Positions 53,149 to 62,427 of a DNA stretch of 64,000 bases are shown here, piece by piece. Each line of letters starts with the position of its first letter. The first letter of the stretch is position 1. Below the pieces are notes generated by a model. The model was not told the DNA's origin. It did not search any database and saw nothing but the letters and a program-made list of their open reading frames with translations. Position numbers and translations under genes: made by a program. This DNA comes from Saprospirales bacterium (GTDB lineage: Bacteria; Bacteroidota; Bacteroidia; Chitinophagales; JADIYW01), in contig JADJSS010000017.1 of assembly GCA_016711605.1 (NCBI GenBank), forward strand, positions 1 through 64,000, given 5' to 3'.

Positions 53149-53152
53149 CTTA

Positions 53153-53443
53153 ATGAAAGTTGTACTTCATAAAAATGCAAATAAATCTTTAGATGATTTA
53201 TCAAATTACTTAGCTTTAGAACTAAAAGTTCCTGAAACAGCTAGTAAATATATTGCTAAAATGAGATTGTTTGCTAATTCCTTAAAACTTCATCATTTTG
53301 CTTATCCAATTTGCAACAACGAAAAATTTAGGAAAAAAAGCTGGCATTGTGCCACTTTCAACAAAAAATGGGTGTTTGCTTATCAAATTAAACAAGATAA
53401 AATCGTTATTGATGAAATTGTCTTTGGCAAACTTTTAAAATAA
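53153..53443 (+). CDS. RelE/ParE-like toxin
   Basis: A 96-residue protein with the RelE/ParE outline. It starts MKVVLHKNANKSLDDLSNYL, continues through a basic KKSWHCATFNKKWVFAYQIK and ends with a short beta strand KIVIDEIVFGKLLK. The strand-ended fold and the adjacent antitoxin gene support a toxin. Target (mRNA or gyrase) is unknown. It sits between ychF and the THX gene. Confidence 0.75.
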   Translation: MKVVLHKNANKSLDDLSNYLALELKVPETASKYIAKMRLFANSLKLHHFAYPICNNEKFRKKSWHCATFNKKWVFAYQIKQDKIVIDEIVFGKLLK

Positions 53444-53456
53444 TTTTGTATCTTTG
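53424..53456 (+). promoter_or_regulatory. Predicted promoter of the THX gene, overlapping the toxin 3' end
   Basis: TTG at 53424-53426, 22 bp, then TATCTTTG at 53449-53456. It begins inside the toxin coding region and lies 45 bp before the THX start. Confidence 0.6.
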
Positions 53457-53500
53457 CAATCTGTTAATTAAAAAAATTCATCAAATAAAAATTATAAAAA

Positions 53501-53698
53501 ATGGGAAGAGGTGACAAACGCACTCGAAAAGGAAAAATTTTCACAGGTTCATTCGGTAATTCAAGACCACATAAATTAGAAAAACCAGTTAATGTTGTGA
53601 AAGAAAAAGTGGCAAAAGAAGAAAAAGCAGCGCCGAAAAAAGCAGCAACTAAAAAAGCAGCAGCTAAAAAAGAGGAAACTTCAACAGAAGAAGTTTAA
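53501..53698 (+). CDS. 30S ribosomal protein THX
   Basis: A 65-residue basic protein. MGRGDKRTRKGKIFTGSFGN with SRPHK matches the THX (bTHX) signature of a small 30S subunit protein, and the tail is Lys/Ala-rich (KEKVAKEEKAAPKKAATKKA). It is followed by a terminator and preceded by a promoter box inside the toxin gene. A gene symbol is not standardised, so none is given. Confidence 0.92.
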   Translation: MGRGDKRTRKGKIFTGSFGNSRPHKLEKPVNVVKEKVAKEEKAAPKKAATKKAAAKKEETSTEEV

Positions 53699-53720
53699 CT
53701 TTTACTGCCATCAAAAAATA

Positions 53721-53753
53721 AAAAATGTTCCGAATACTCGGAACATTTTTTTT
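53721..53753 (+). terminator. Terminator after the THX gene
   Basis: Stem AAAAAATGTTCCGA / TCGGAACATTTTTT with loop ATAC and a T-run. Confidence 0.92.
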
Positions 53754-53848
53754 GTACACAAAATCTATGAATTACCATATTTTTTATCTGAAAGAAAAAG
53801 CAAGACTTTTAACTCAGTCTTTTCATTCAAAGAATCCTTACACCTTTC

Positions 53849-55048
53849 CTATTTAAACATTCGTTTTTTAAAGTCAACCGAATTGGGAACTCGCAACAAC
53901 GTAGAGGTAAATAAGATACAAATTAAAATTAATGGCATTACTGCATTGTGGTAAGTTTGTGGATTAATGTACCAGCCAATCACTAATATAATTAATAAAA
54001 TTCTGTAAAACTTAACATAACCATGAGCCCAGTTTGGAATTTCTTTTTTTAGCATAAAGTAAATAATTGGAATATTTAATGGCATTGCCCAAAGTATATT
54101 CAAGTTCCATTTTGTGGTCAAATGTTCGGTAAAAAACCACATAAAAATAAATAACCAACCAAATAATCCTAAGATGGTGAAATATACAACTTGAGTTATT
54201 TTATTGGTTGAGAAAAATCCAGTTCTCACTTGAATAATTAATAAAACTACAAACAAAATCCAAAAGAACATTGTTGGAGAAAACCATTTTTTGGGTTGAT
54301 TTTCTGGAATGGTATCCAAAATTAATTCATTGCTTTTTACTAATTTTTTGCCATCAACAATCGCACTGTCACAAAGCTGCATTAATTCAATAGGTAAAAA
54401 AGTTCTTCCATATTTTGCTTTCGCATCTGTCGGAACACCAATTAATAAATCCATTCCAAAATCTAGCCATTCATTTGTAACATTTCTATCAATCAGTTCT
54501 CTGTAACTAGAATTGTCATCTATATCTGGCTTAAAATTCTTTGTTTTAAACAAGGATAATAAGATATTTCTCGGTCGAGTAGAACAATTATCAAACAAAA
54601 AATCATACTTATAGTACTTATTTTCTTCACGAGCATTTACCGTTAAGCGTTCAAACAACAGTTGCTTTTGTTCTTGTGATAAGTCTAATTTTTGTTCGTT
54701 AATAGAACGATTTTCATCACGATACATTTGCTCAAAATCTGGGTAGTTATCAATCGACTCGTAGTATAACAATTTTCCTTTTACAAATTTCCCGACAAAA
54801 CCATCATCATCACTGAATGTTCCATAATTATATACTAAATCCCAACCTAAAATAGAATCTTTAATACGAATAGCTGTATGTCCAAAATTTTGGTAAATTT
54901 CTTCATCAGATCTGCCAACCGTTAGTAAACTAACTTCTGACGAATTGGTTAATTTTGAAACCTGAAAATCTTTATTTTGTCCAAAACATTCAATCGAAAA
55001 CAAAAGTATTGTTAAAAAAAAACCATTTTTGTAAGTAAATACGTTCAT
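53849..55048 (-). CDS. DUF4105 (Lnb-like N-terminal periplasmic domain) membrane protein
   Basis: A 399-residue protein. The signal segment (FFLTILLFSIECFGQ) precedes a DUF4105 domain: LLTVGRSDEEIYQNFGHTAI, VYNYGTFSDDDGFVGKFVKG and YKYDFLFDNCSTRPRNILLS. The Cys in NCST and preceding His are the expected catalytic pair. Five membrane helices make up the C-terminal half. DUF4105 is related to the periplasmic part of Lnb-type lipoprotein N-acyltransferases, so it may modify lipoproteins; this is inference. lgt lies nearby on the same strand. Confidence 0.88.
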   Translation of the reverse strand: MNVFTYKNGFFLTILLFSIECFGQNKDFQVSKLTNSSEVSLLTVGRSDEEIYQNFGHTAIRIKDSILGWDLVYNYGTFSDDDGFVGKFVKGKLLYYESIDNYPDFEQMYRDENRSINEQKLDLSQEQKQLLFERLTVNAREENKYYKYDFLFDNCSTRPRNILLSLFKTKNFKPDIDDNSSYRELIDRNVTNEWLDFGMDLLIGVPTDAKAKYGRTFLPIELMQLCDSAIVDGKKLVKSNELILDTIPENQPKKWFSPTMFFWILFVVLLIIQVRTGFFSTNKITQVVYFTILGLFGWLFIFMWFFTEHLTTKWNLNILWAMPLNIPIIYFMLKKEIPNWAHGYVKFYRILLIILVIGWYINPQTYHNAVMPLILICILFTSTLLRVPNSVDFKKRMFK

Positions 55049-55109
55049 GCTACGAATATAATTAGGAAGTCAAACTTTTACTAATAAAATTTGTTTAAAA
55101 AAGTATACA

Positions 55110-55676
55110 ATGAAGAAATTACAATTAAATTTAGTGTTACTTGCCATGATATGCAGCACACTCTTGAGTTTTAAATGTCAAAGCTCTAAAAACAGTTCAA
55201 CAACTGCATCTAATGAAATACTTTCATCAACTAAATCTGAAAAAAATAAACTAAACAACATGGACACTACTAAAATTGTTAAAACTGATGAAGAATGGAA
55301 AAAAATCTTAACGGATGAAGAATACAACGTACTGCGCGAAGCTGGTACAGAGCGACCTTTTACTGGCAAATACACCGATGTGAAAGCAGATGGTAATTAC
55401 TATTGTAAAGCTTGTGGTAATTTATTATTTACATCAGAAACAAAATATCACAGCGGTTGCGGTTGGCCAGCATTTTATGATAATGCAGGAAATTCTGCGG
55501 TTGAAATGCGTTCTGACAATAGTTACGGAATGCAACGAATTGAAGTCTTATGCAAAAAATGCGGCTCGCATTTAGGACATATATTTGAAGATGGTCCAAA
55601 AGATAAAACTGGTTTACGCTATTGCATCAATTCTATCAGCTTAGATTTTAAGGAAGATAGTACGAAGGTTAAGTGA
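55110..55676 (+). CDS. msrB: Peptide-methionine (R)-S-oxide reductase MsrB, exported
   Basis: A 188-residue MsrB. CKACG (Cys99, Cys102) and LCKKCGSHLGH (Cys148, Cys151) form the zinc site; the catalytic Cys is in LRYCINSISLDF (Cys172). GCGWPAFYDN is also present. The N-terminus (LQLNLVLLAMICSTLLSFKC) is a signal peptide, possibly ending in a lipobox-like Cys23, so the enzyme probably acts in the periplasm or as a lipoprotein. It repairs oxidised methionine. A terminator follows. Confidence 0.95.
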   Translation: MKKLQLNLVLLAMICSTLLSFKCQSSKNSSTTASNEILSSTKSEKNKLNNMDTTKIVKTDEEWKKILTDEEYNVLREAGTERPFTGKYTDVKADGNYYCKACGNLLFTSETKYHSGCGWPAFYDNAGNSAVEMRSDNSYGMQRIEVLCKKCGSHLGHIFEDGPKDKTGLRYCINSISLDFKEDSTKVK

Positions 55677-55717
55677 TTAGAGATTGGTGATTAGTCATTA
55701 GTAAAATGCGATACAAA

Positions 55718-55754
55718 TAAAAAGAGTGTGTAAATTTTTACACACTCTTTTTAT
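55718..55754. terminator. Bidirectional terminator between msrB and lgt
   Basis: Stem AAAAAGAGTGTGTAAA / TTTACACACTCTTTTT with T- and A-runs at the ends, between convergent genes. Confidence 0.9.
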
Positions 55755-55772
55755 AATTATTTATAAGTTTGT

Positions 55773-56603
55773 TTAAGAAACAAGTACATCATCTTCTTTC
55801 GGCTTGCCGTATTTGTAAGATAAAAACAAAATAAACAATGCAATAGCAATAAAAGGAAAACTCAACCATTGTCCATGATTTAGCGTATATCCAAAATATG
55901 TTTTTTGGTTTTCGTCTACTTTCCAAAATTCTAAGAAAAATCTTCCAGCAAACATCATAAACAAAAAGATACCCATTAAACTACCTTCACGAGGTTTATA
56001 TTTTTTCACGATATAAATTGTAATCAATACAATGAAAATTAAAACGTATAAAAATCCTTCAAACAATTGAGCTGGAACGCGTGGTGCAGTTTCGTTTAAT
56101 CTTTCGAAAACCACGCCCCAACTTCCGTCTGTATAATCACCAACAATTTCTGAGTTAAAGAAATTACCAAAACGAATAAACGAACCACCAATAGCTGTTG
56201 GTATTGCTACTCTATCTATAATCCAAAGAAATGAATATTCTGGATGATTTCTTTTGTATAAAAGCAAAGCTATAGTAATTGCAATGGCAGCACCATGACT
56301 TGCCAAACCACCTTTCCATATCTGAAATATTTCTAGTAAATGTTGGCTGTAATATGGCCAATCGTAGAAGAACACATGACCCAAACGCGCACCAATTAGC
56401 ACTGCAAAAAACATGTACATCAATAATTGATCGGCACCTTCTGTATTTTTGTTTTCTTTCTTAAATTCCCAAAATAAAATATTATAACCTAAAAAAAATG
56501 CTGCACCATAAAGCAAGCTATACCAACGAATACCAAAATTTTCAGTAATCATAAAAATTTCAGGTCGTATATTCCAATGTATTACAAATGACAATAGATT
56601 CAT
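55773..56603 (-). CDS. lgt: Prolipoprotein diacylglyceryl transferase
   Basis: A 276-residue protein with about seven membrane helices. IRWYSLLYGAAFFLGYNILF, GARLGHVFFYDWPYY and the signature region RVAIPTAIGGSFIRFGNFFN-SE are diagnostic. It attaches diacylglycerol to the lipobox Cys of prolipoproteins. A DUF4105 (Lnb-like) gene lies close by, suggesting a lipoprotein-modification neighbourhood. A TAACTTTG box lies 17 bp upstream. Confidence 0.96.
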   Translation of the reverse strand: MNLLSFVIHWNIRPEIFMITENFGIRWYSLLYGAAFFLGYNILFWEFKKENKNTEGADQLLMYMFFAVLIGARLGHVFFYDWPYYSQHLLEIFQIWKGGLASHGAAIAITIALLLYKRNHPEYSFLWIIDRVAIPTAIGGSFIRFGNFFNSEIVGDYTDGSWGVVFERLNETAPRVPAQLFEGFLYVLIFIVLITIYIVKKYKPREGSLMGIFLFMMFAGRFFLEFWKVDENQKTYFGYTLNHGQWLSFPFIAIALFILFLSYKYGKPKEDDVLVS

Positions 56604-56620
56604 ATTATTTGTTTGTGCGC

Positions 56621-56628
56621 CAAAGTTA
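56621..56628 (-). promoter_or_regulatory. Predicted -7 promoter box of lgt
   Basis: TAACTTTG on the minus strand, 17 bp upstream of the ATG, fits TANNTTTG. Confidence 0.6.
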
Positions 56629-56881
56629 GCAATTTATTTTGTTTAGAACATACCGACTGTTAACACTTAATTAGTTAATTAAAGGTAAAAAGCATTTGAA
56701 TACTTTTTAAATAATCCAATTTTATAAAAAACTGTATTTTCTTTATCAAAAATTGCAAAAGAAAAAAAGAACTAATTAAAAGTTACAGTTCCTGTTAAAC
56801 TTCTAACAAATAATGATAAAAAGTGTATAATGGTATAGTTTTTGCATTTGTTTAAGTATAATATACGAAAAATAAAAAAAC

Positions 56882-57753
56882 ATGAAACAATTACTTTTAA
56901 TTATCACTACAGTTATCATTACCATATTTGGCATCACTTCTTGCTCCATTGTCGATAATGTTCCGCTATCAACGATAAGCGTAGATGGAAAACCAGACAA
57001 TATTATTTTTACAAACCAGCAAAACTACAAGCAGGAACTCCATTACTTATAGTGTTACATGGCTACGGCGATAACGCTTTTAGTATAATGAACCTAAAAG
57101 GTTTTAATAAAATTGCTGATAGAAATAATTTTGCTGTTTGTTATCCACAAGGAACAAAAGACAACAAAGGAATCAACTTTTGGAATGTTGGTTTTAAAGG
57201 ACACGAAACAGAAACCATTGATGATGTACATTTTATTGAATTTTTAATAAATAAATTAGTCTCAGAAAACAACCTCGATGCATCTAGAGTATTTGTAACT
57301 GGCGAATCAAATGGTGGTTTTATGTGCAATATGCTAGCTACCAGAAAACCAAACTTATTTAAGGCAATAGCACCTGTTATTGGCTCAATGACCCATAAAA
57401 TATACGACTCAAGTGCAGCAACAATTCCAATTCCAGTAATGATGATAAATGGAACTTCAGATGTTGTAGTGCCATGGTCTGGTGATACTGCTTACGATAT
57501 GCTACCAATTGATACGGTAATCAATTTTTGGACTAGAACCAACCGTTCTACACATTTAACAATAGACACCTTGCCAGACATTAATAAATTAGAAAATAGT
57601 ATTGTTATACGTTATAAAAATTCAGATGCAGATTTCAAAAATCAAGTATGGTTATATAAAATTGTAAATGGTGGACATATTTGGCCAAATTATTTTACTA
57701 AAAAAGATTTTGATGCTAGTGAAGAAATATGGACATTTTTCAAAAATCAATAA
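56882..57753 (+). CDS. PHB depolymerase/feruloyl-esterase-like lipoprotein (frameshifted)
   Basis: The start lies at 56882: MKQLLLIITTVIITIFGITS followed by a lipobox-like Cys. Near 56990 an A is missing; then RQYYFYKPAKLQAGTPLLIV continues into LHGYGDNAFSIMNLKGFNKI. The domain holds the nucleophile elbow FVTGESNGGFMCNMLATRKP and the catalytic His near the end in VNGGHIWPNYF. It belongs to the alpha/beta-hydrolase esterases of the LpqC/PHB depolymerase family. The substrate is unknown. About 290 residues when corrected. Confidence 0.82.
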
Positions 57754-57888
57754 TAACTATATTGTATTCAATTAAACAAATAATTCTTCTTTAATGATTA
57801 ATGTTTTACTATTTATATATTCTATTAGTTTCTGCTGCTGAAACCAATTATTAAAATGCAGTTAAAATGCACAATTAACTAATAGTAG
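57754..57888. other. Spacer after the esterase gene
   Basis: AT-rich, no coding frame and no hairpin terminator seen. Together with the degraded ORF and the following spacer it makes a 626-bp region lacking an intact gene. Confidence 0.4.
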
Positions 57889-58240
57889 ATGAAACACAAG
57901 AAGACGTTGATACTTTTTAAAATTGCAACATTAAAATAAAACAATAATATTCAAAGACTCTGAACTAAACAATCAAAGGTCAGTTGTAACAGAATACAAC
58001 TATCCTATTTACACATATGAAACCGAAATTATCTACTATGCTAATGGTACACTTGCAGCATTTGAGTTAAAAGAAATTCAACTAAATAGATACGAATATG
58101 AAGGTGTAACAACTGGTATTCAAATCACAACAAAATTAGATACAAAAAACACTTTTTATTTTAATCTAGAGCAAGAACCTGTTTCACGTAAAAAACTATT
58201 AGAAATTAAGGAAAAAATTTGCAGCAAAAGCAAAGAATGA
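57889..58240 (+). pseudogene. Small hypothetical ORF, frameshifted or degraded
   Basis: From 57935 to the TGA at 58240 an open frame of about 100 codons encodes a coherent, hydrophilic, beta-looking sequence (TEIIYYANGTLAAFELKEIQ, then ITTKLDTKNTFYFNLEQEPV) but has no start codon. An ATG at 57889 in another frame (MKHKKTLILFKIATL) can be joined by removing one A near 57934, giving about 116 residues. I do not recognise it. It may be a real small gene with a base-calling error or a decayed gene. Confidence 0.45.
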
Positions 58241-58379
58241 TATCAATTACTGTTTAATATTGTTGAAAACAAATGGTTCAAATCATGCATAGTTCTTAAT
58301 TTCTATCTTTCAAATTATAACATTCTATTTACATTCTTGGAATTAAATTTGTAGGTATTAAAAAAAATAATTCTATTCA

Positions 58380-59054
58380 TTGAAAAAATCACACGACGCG
58401 TTCAACATACTTGTTGCAAACATTGCTCATTTAGATTACACGGATGAGTTGTGTAAATTATATGAAGAATCTGCCAAAAAACGCGGTACTGGTATTGCCA
58501 AACGAGATCCAAAATACATTCAAGAAAAAATATTACAAGAAAAAGCAATTATCGCAACAACGTCAAAAAACGAACTTGCTGGTTTTTGTTATATAGAAAC
58601 TTGGGAAGGAAAAAATTATGTAGCCAATTCTGGCTTAATTGTAAAAGAAGAATTTCGAAAATTTGGTTTAGCGAAACGAATTAAAAAATTTGTATTCAAC
58701 TATACAAACACTAAATTCCCAAATGCAAAAATATTTGGTATTACTACCAGTTTAGCTGTAATGAAAATCAATTCTGACTTAGGATATAAACCTGTTACTT
58801 TTTCAGAACTTACACAAGACGATGCTTTTTGGAGTGGTTGCAAAAGTTGTATAAACTATGATGTTTTAACGCGTACAGAGCGAAAAAACTGTTTATGTAC
58901 TGCAATGTTATACGATCCAAAACAAGCTAAAGAAAAGAAATTTTTAAAAGCACAAAAAATTGAAAAGAAAATACCAGCGAAATTAAAAACGCCAAAAGCA
59001 CAACGTATTAAAGTGGTAAAAACTGGTGGTGTAAGTAAAGTGAATAAAAAGTAA
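58380..59054 (+). CDS. GNAT-family acetyltransferase-like protein next to argG
   Basis: A 224-residue protein. The GNAT core is ATTSKNELAGFCYIETWEGK, then VANSGLIVKEEFRKFGLAKR (acetyl-CoA loop) and IKKFVFNYTNTKFPNAKIFG. A Cys-rich segment CKSCINYDVLTRTERKNCLC and a basic C-terminal tail follow. In Bacteroidota a GNAT gene of this kind precedes argG in the arginine cluster, suggesting a role in arginine synthesis (an unusual N-acetyltransferase), which is inference from context. The start is TTG (CATTGAA context); argG begins 52 bp later. Confidence 0.88.
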   Translation: MKKSHDAFNILVANIAHLDYTDELCKLYEESAKKRGTGIAKRDPKYIQEKILQEKAIIATTSKNELAGFCYIETWEGKNYVANSGLIVKEEFRKFGLAKRIKKFVFNYTNTKFPNAKIFGITTSLAVMKINSDLGYKPVTFSELTQDDAFWSGCKSCINYDVLTRTERKNCLCTAMLYDPKQAKEKKFLKAQKIEKKIPAKLKTPKAQRIKVVKTGGVSKVNKK

Positions 59055-59106
59055 TTGGTTTAGTAATTAATGAAACCTGAATATTATTATTTTAAAACAA
59101 TAAGCA

Positions 59107-60327
59107 ATGAACAATAAAGTAGTTTTAGCATATAGTGGTGGTTTAGATACTTCTTATTGTGTAAAATATTTAACTGAAGAAAAAAAGTTAGATGTGTACG
59201 CAATCACCGTAAATACTGGTGGTTTCAGCGATGAGCAACTACAGGCAATAGAAATTCGTTCAAAAGAATTAGGTGTTAAACATTTTATTGTAAAAGATGT
59301 AGTGCAAGAATATTACGAACAATGCATCAAGTATTTAATATTTGGAAACGTATTAAAAAACAATACGTATCCTTTATCGGTTTCTGCGGAACGAGTTTTT
59401 CAGGCAATTGCAGTAGCAGAATATGCAAAAGAAATTGGTGCAGATTTTATTGCACATGGTAGCACTGGCGCAGGTAATGATCAGGTTCGATTTGATATGG
59501 TATTTAACATTGTGATGCCTGAAGCAAAAATTATTACACCAATTCGCGATAACAAACTTTCACGCGAAGAAGAAATTGATTACTTAAAAAAATATGGTGT
59601 TGAAATAGATGCAAAAAAAGCAGCGTACTCTATAAACCAAGGAATTTGGGGCACGAGTGTCGGTGGTAAGGAAACTCTAACTTCGCGTTATACATTACCA
59701 GAAGATGCATATCCAACGCAACTTAGCAAAAGTGAAAGTGTTCCGAATGCTATCGGAAGTGAAAGTGATATCGTTCTAGAGTTTAAAAATGGTGAATTAA
59801 TTTCATTGAATAACAAAGCATATTCGCATCCAACTGAAATCATAATTGAGTTAAATAAACTCGCAAGTGCATATGCAATTGGCCGCGATGTGCATGTTGG
59901 CGATACAATAATTGGCATTAAAGGAAGAGTTGGGTTTGAAGCTGCAGCACCTTTAATCATTATAAAAGCACATCATTTATTAGAAAAACATACACTGACC
60001 AAACAGCAACTTTTTTGGAAAGATCAATTAAGCAATGTTTATGGAAGCAACTTACATGAAGGTTTATTTTATGAGCCATTAATGCGCGATTTAGAAGCAT
60101 TTTTAAGCAATACACAACAACAAGTAAGTGGTAAAGTTTTTATCAAACTTCAACCTTATCGCTTTGATTTAATTGGTATCGAATCTCCTTATGATTTGAT
60201 GAGTAGCAAATTTGGAAGTTATGGAGAAATGAATAATGCTTGGTCTGGAGAAGATGTAAAAGGTTTTGCAAAAATATTTTCTAACCAAATGATGATTTGG
60301 AAAAAAGTAAAAGAAAGTAACGAATAA
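59107..60327 (+). CDS. argG: Argininosuccinate synthase
   Basis: A 406-residue ArgG. The PP-loop VVLAYSGGLDTSYCVKYLTE, IAHGSTGAGNDQVRFDMVF and INQGIWGTSVGGKETLTSRY are diagnostic. It joins citrulline and aspartate for arginine synthesis. The GNAT gene lies immediately upstream. The usual argC and argD neighbours are not present after it; instead three minus-strand regulator genes follow, so the arginine cluster seems to end here. Confidence 0.97.
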   Translation: MNNKVVLAYSGGLDTSYCVKYLTEEKKLDVYAITVNTGGFSDEQLQAIEIRSKELGVKHFIVKDVVQEYYEQCIKYLIFGNVLKNNTYPLSVSAERVFQAIAVAEYAKEIGADFIAHGSTGAGNDQVRFDMVFNIVMPEAKIITPIRDNKLSREEEIDYLKKYGVEIDAKKAAYSINQGIWGTSVGGKETLTSRYTLPEDAYPTQLSKSESVPNAIGSESDIVLEFKNGELISLNNKAYSHPTEIIIELNKLASAYAIGRDVHVGDTIIGIKGRVGFEAAAPLIIIKAHHLLEKHTLTKQQLFWKDQLSNVYGSNLHEGLFYEPLMRDLEAFLSNTQQQVSGKVFIKLQPYRFDLIGIESPYDLMSSKFGSYGEMNNAWSGEDVKGFAKIFSNQMMIWKKVKESNE

Positions 60328-60338
60328 AATAAAAAATC

Positions 60339-60953
60339 TTACTTTTCTCTTTTATCATACCTTGAGCGAATTCTACTAATTGTTTCAGAAGTCATACTTA
60401 AATAACTGGCAACATTTTTAAGCGAAATTCTGTTCATTATGTCGCCGTATTCTTTCATAAAATCAGCATATCTTTCTTCTGATGAAGAACTTTTTAGTGC
60501 ATATAATTTATCGACATAATTATAATGAAATGCTTCTAATAACATCCGATATAAAGTTTCAACAGCATGATGTTTTTTAAACAATAATTCTAATTCACTA
60601 TGTTTCATTTTTAACACCACTAAATCTTCGAGTGCCTCAATAATATGAACACCTGGATATTTACTTAAATGCTCATAATTACCACCAAAGAAACCACCTT
60701 CTTTTTCAAATCTTTCTATTATAATTTTATCTTTTTTATAGAAATAAATACGAATAACACCTTTGTAAATAAAATAGAAATCCGACATTTTCTCATTTTC
60801 CTCTATAATTATTTCGTTTTTTTTGTATGTTTTAACGCTTAACAAATCCAGTAATGCTTGCATACTTTCATGGTCAATTTTTGTAATTGCATTAAATTTT
60901 GTTTTTATAACTTCTTTTGCTTTTAGTTCTAATTCTGTTGTAGAAGCTTCCAT
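60339..60953 (-). CDS. Crp/Fnr-family transcriptional regulator 1 of 3
   Basis: A 204-residue protein. A cyclic-nucleotide-binding-type barrel (VKTYKKNEIIIEENEKMSDF, then YFIYKGVIRIYFYKKDKIII and GGFFGGNYEHLSKYPGVHII) is followed by a short winged-helix part ending VASYLSMTSETISRIRSRYD. The effector is unknown; family members in Bacteroidota often lack the cAMP-binding residues. The three genes at 60339, 61010 and 61722 are tandem paralogues. This one converges with argG (12 bp gap). Confidence 0.88.
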   Translation of the reverse strand: MEASTTELELKAKEVIKTKFNAITKIDHESMQALLDLLSVKTYKKNEIIIEENEKMSDFYFIYKGVIRIYFYKKDKIIIERFEKEGGFFGGNYEHLSKYPGVHIIEALEDLVVLKMKHSELELLFKKHHAVETLYRMLLEAFHYNYVDKLYALKSSSSEERYADFMKEYGDIMNRISLKNVASYLSMTSETISRIRSRYDKREK

Positions 60954-61009
60954 TTTATTTTAGGATTAAATCAATTATGAATTAAATTTAATAACACTAA
61001 GATAAATAA

Positions 61010-61621
61010 TTATTTTTTATCATACTTCGCTCTAATTCTGCTGAGTGTTTCTGGTGTCATATTTAAATAATTTGCTATATCTTTCAACGGCACTCTATTG
61101 ATAATATTTGTATGTTGCTTAATTAATTCGTAATATCTTTCTTCAGAAGACAAAGATTTAAATTTTGATAAATTAGTTGAATACGACCTATGAAACATTT
61201 CCATACTAATTCTATAAAGTCGCTCAATATCATGAGATTCTTTGCAAACTTTCTCTAAATCTTTGTATTTAATTCTAAGCAACAAAACATCATCAATTGA
61301 TTCATAAACATGTGTTCCTGGTTGATTTGTTAAATGTGTAAAATTACCACCAAAAAATGCACCTTCTTCTTCAAAGCGATCTATAACAATCTTATCATTT
61401 ATAAAGAAATAAATTTTGATGATACCTTTGTAAATAAAATAAAAATATTCAGCAATATCACCTTCTTTAATAATTTCAGTATTTTTAATATACGATACTA
61501 GCTCAAATTTATCTAGCAATAAATTTAAGTCATCAGCATTCACTTTTGAAACAGCGGACAAATTGTTTTTTAATGTGAATTTAGCTTGGGTTTCTATATT
61601 TTCGTCAGTTAGCTTCTTCAT
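61010..61621 (-). CDS. Crp/Fnr-family transcriptional regulator 2 of 3
   Basis: A 203-residue paralogue of its neighbours. YIKNTEIIKEGDIAEYFYFI, YKGIIKIYFFINDKIVIDRF and GAFFGGNFTHLTNQPGTHVY make up the sensor barrel; the HTH is IANYLNMTPETLSRIRAKYD. The sequence is closest to gene 1 in the GGFFGG/GGNF region. A TATGTTTG box lies 13 bp upstream of the start. Confidence 0.88.
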   Translation of the reverse strand: MKKLTDENIETQAKFTLKNNLSAVSKVNADDLNLLLDKFELVSYIKNTEIIKEGDIAEYFYFIYKGIIKIYFFINDKIVIDRFEEEGAFFGGNFTHLTNQPGTHVYESIDDVLLLRIKYKDLEKVCKESHDIERLYRISMEMFHRSYSTNLSKFKSLSSEERYYELIKQHTNIINRVPLKDIANYLNMTPETLSRIRAKYDKK

Positions 61622-61721
61622 TTCTTATAGTTTGCAAACATACAAAATTTTATCAACCTCATACACAAAAAAAATTGCTTAATATCAATTTATTGAGACA
61701 TTCTTAAAATATTTTATATTC

Positions 61722-62321
61722 TCATTTTGCTCTTATTCTGCTTAATGTTTCAGCAGTAATACCAAGATAAATAGCGACAAATTTTAATGGAATTCTATTA
61801 ATAATTGGTGCATAATATTTTAAAAACAAATGATATTTTTCGTCTGATGGTAATGCTCTTAAATTATGAACTCTTTCTACATAAGTAATATAATATTGTT
61901 CCATAATTTTTCTTGACAAACTTTCAATCTCATGCGATTCTTTATATAATTTTTCTAAATCACTAAATTTCACTCGCAGTAAAGTGACGTCTTCCATAGC
62001 TTCATAAATATCAAATCCAGGTTTTGTAGTTATATGACTGTAAAGATTTCCAATAAAAGAACCTTCTTCTGCAAACCAATCAATAATTTCTTTTCCTGTT
62101 TTAAAATAATAAACACGTACTAAACCTTTGGAAATAAAATACATATATTCGGCTACAGTTCCTTCTTTTATTATTTGCTGGTTTTTATCATATTTAACCA
62201 CTTCAAAAATATTTAAAATCTTTTGTATATTATTTTCAGATATTATTGCAGCTTGCAGCAAAGTCTCTTTTAGATGTAATTTTGGATCTTTATCAGTAAT
62301 TTTTGGTGTTCGTTTGTTCAT
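61722..62321 (-). CDS. Crp/Fnr-family transcriptional regulator 3 of 3
   Basis: A 199-residue paralogue. YDKNQQIIKEGTVAEYMYFI, KGLVRVYYFKTGKEIIDWFA and GSFIGNLYSHITTKPGFDIY differ slightly from the other two; the HTH is FVAIYLGITAETLSRIRAK, ending the protein. The three paralogues share a common origin by tandem duplication. Their targets are not identifiable from sequence. Confidence 0.88.
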   Translation of the reverse strand: MNKRTPKITDKDPKLHLKETLLQAAIISENNIQKILNIFEVVKYDKNQQIIKEGTVAEYMYFISKGLVRVYYFKTGKEIIDWFAEEGSFIGNLYSHITTKPGFDIYEAMEDVTLLRVKFSDLEKLYKESHEIESLSRKIMEQYYITYVERVHNLRALPSDEKYHLFLKYYAPIINRIPLKFVAIYLGITAETLSRIRAK

Positions 62322-62427
62322 TTTAGGTTTTTAATAAATGTATTTACTAAATTTACAAGTTAAATTGACAAAAATCAAATTTACTTGGTTTTGATTTTAT
62401 TTTACGCTGAAATTAAACATTTTATAC

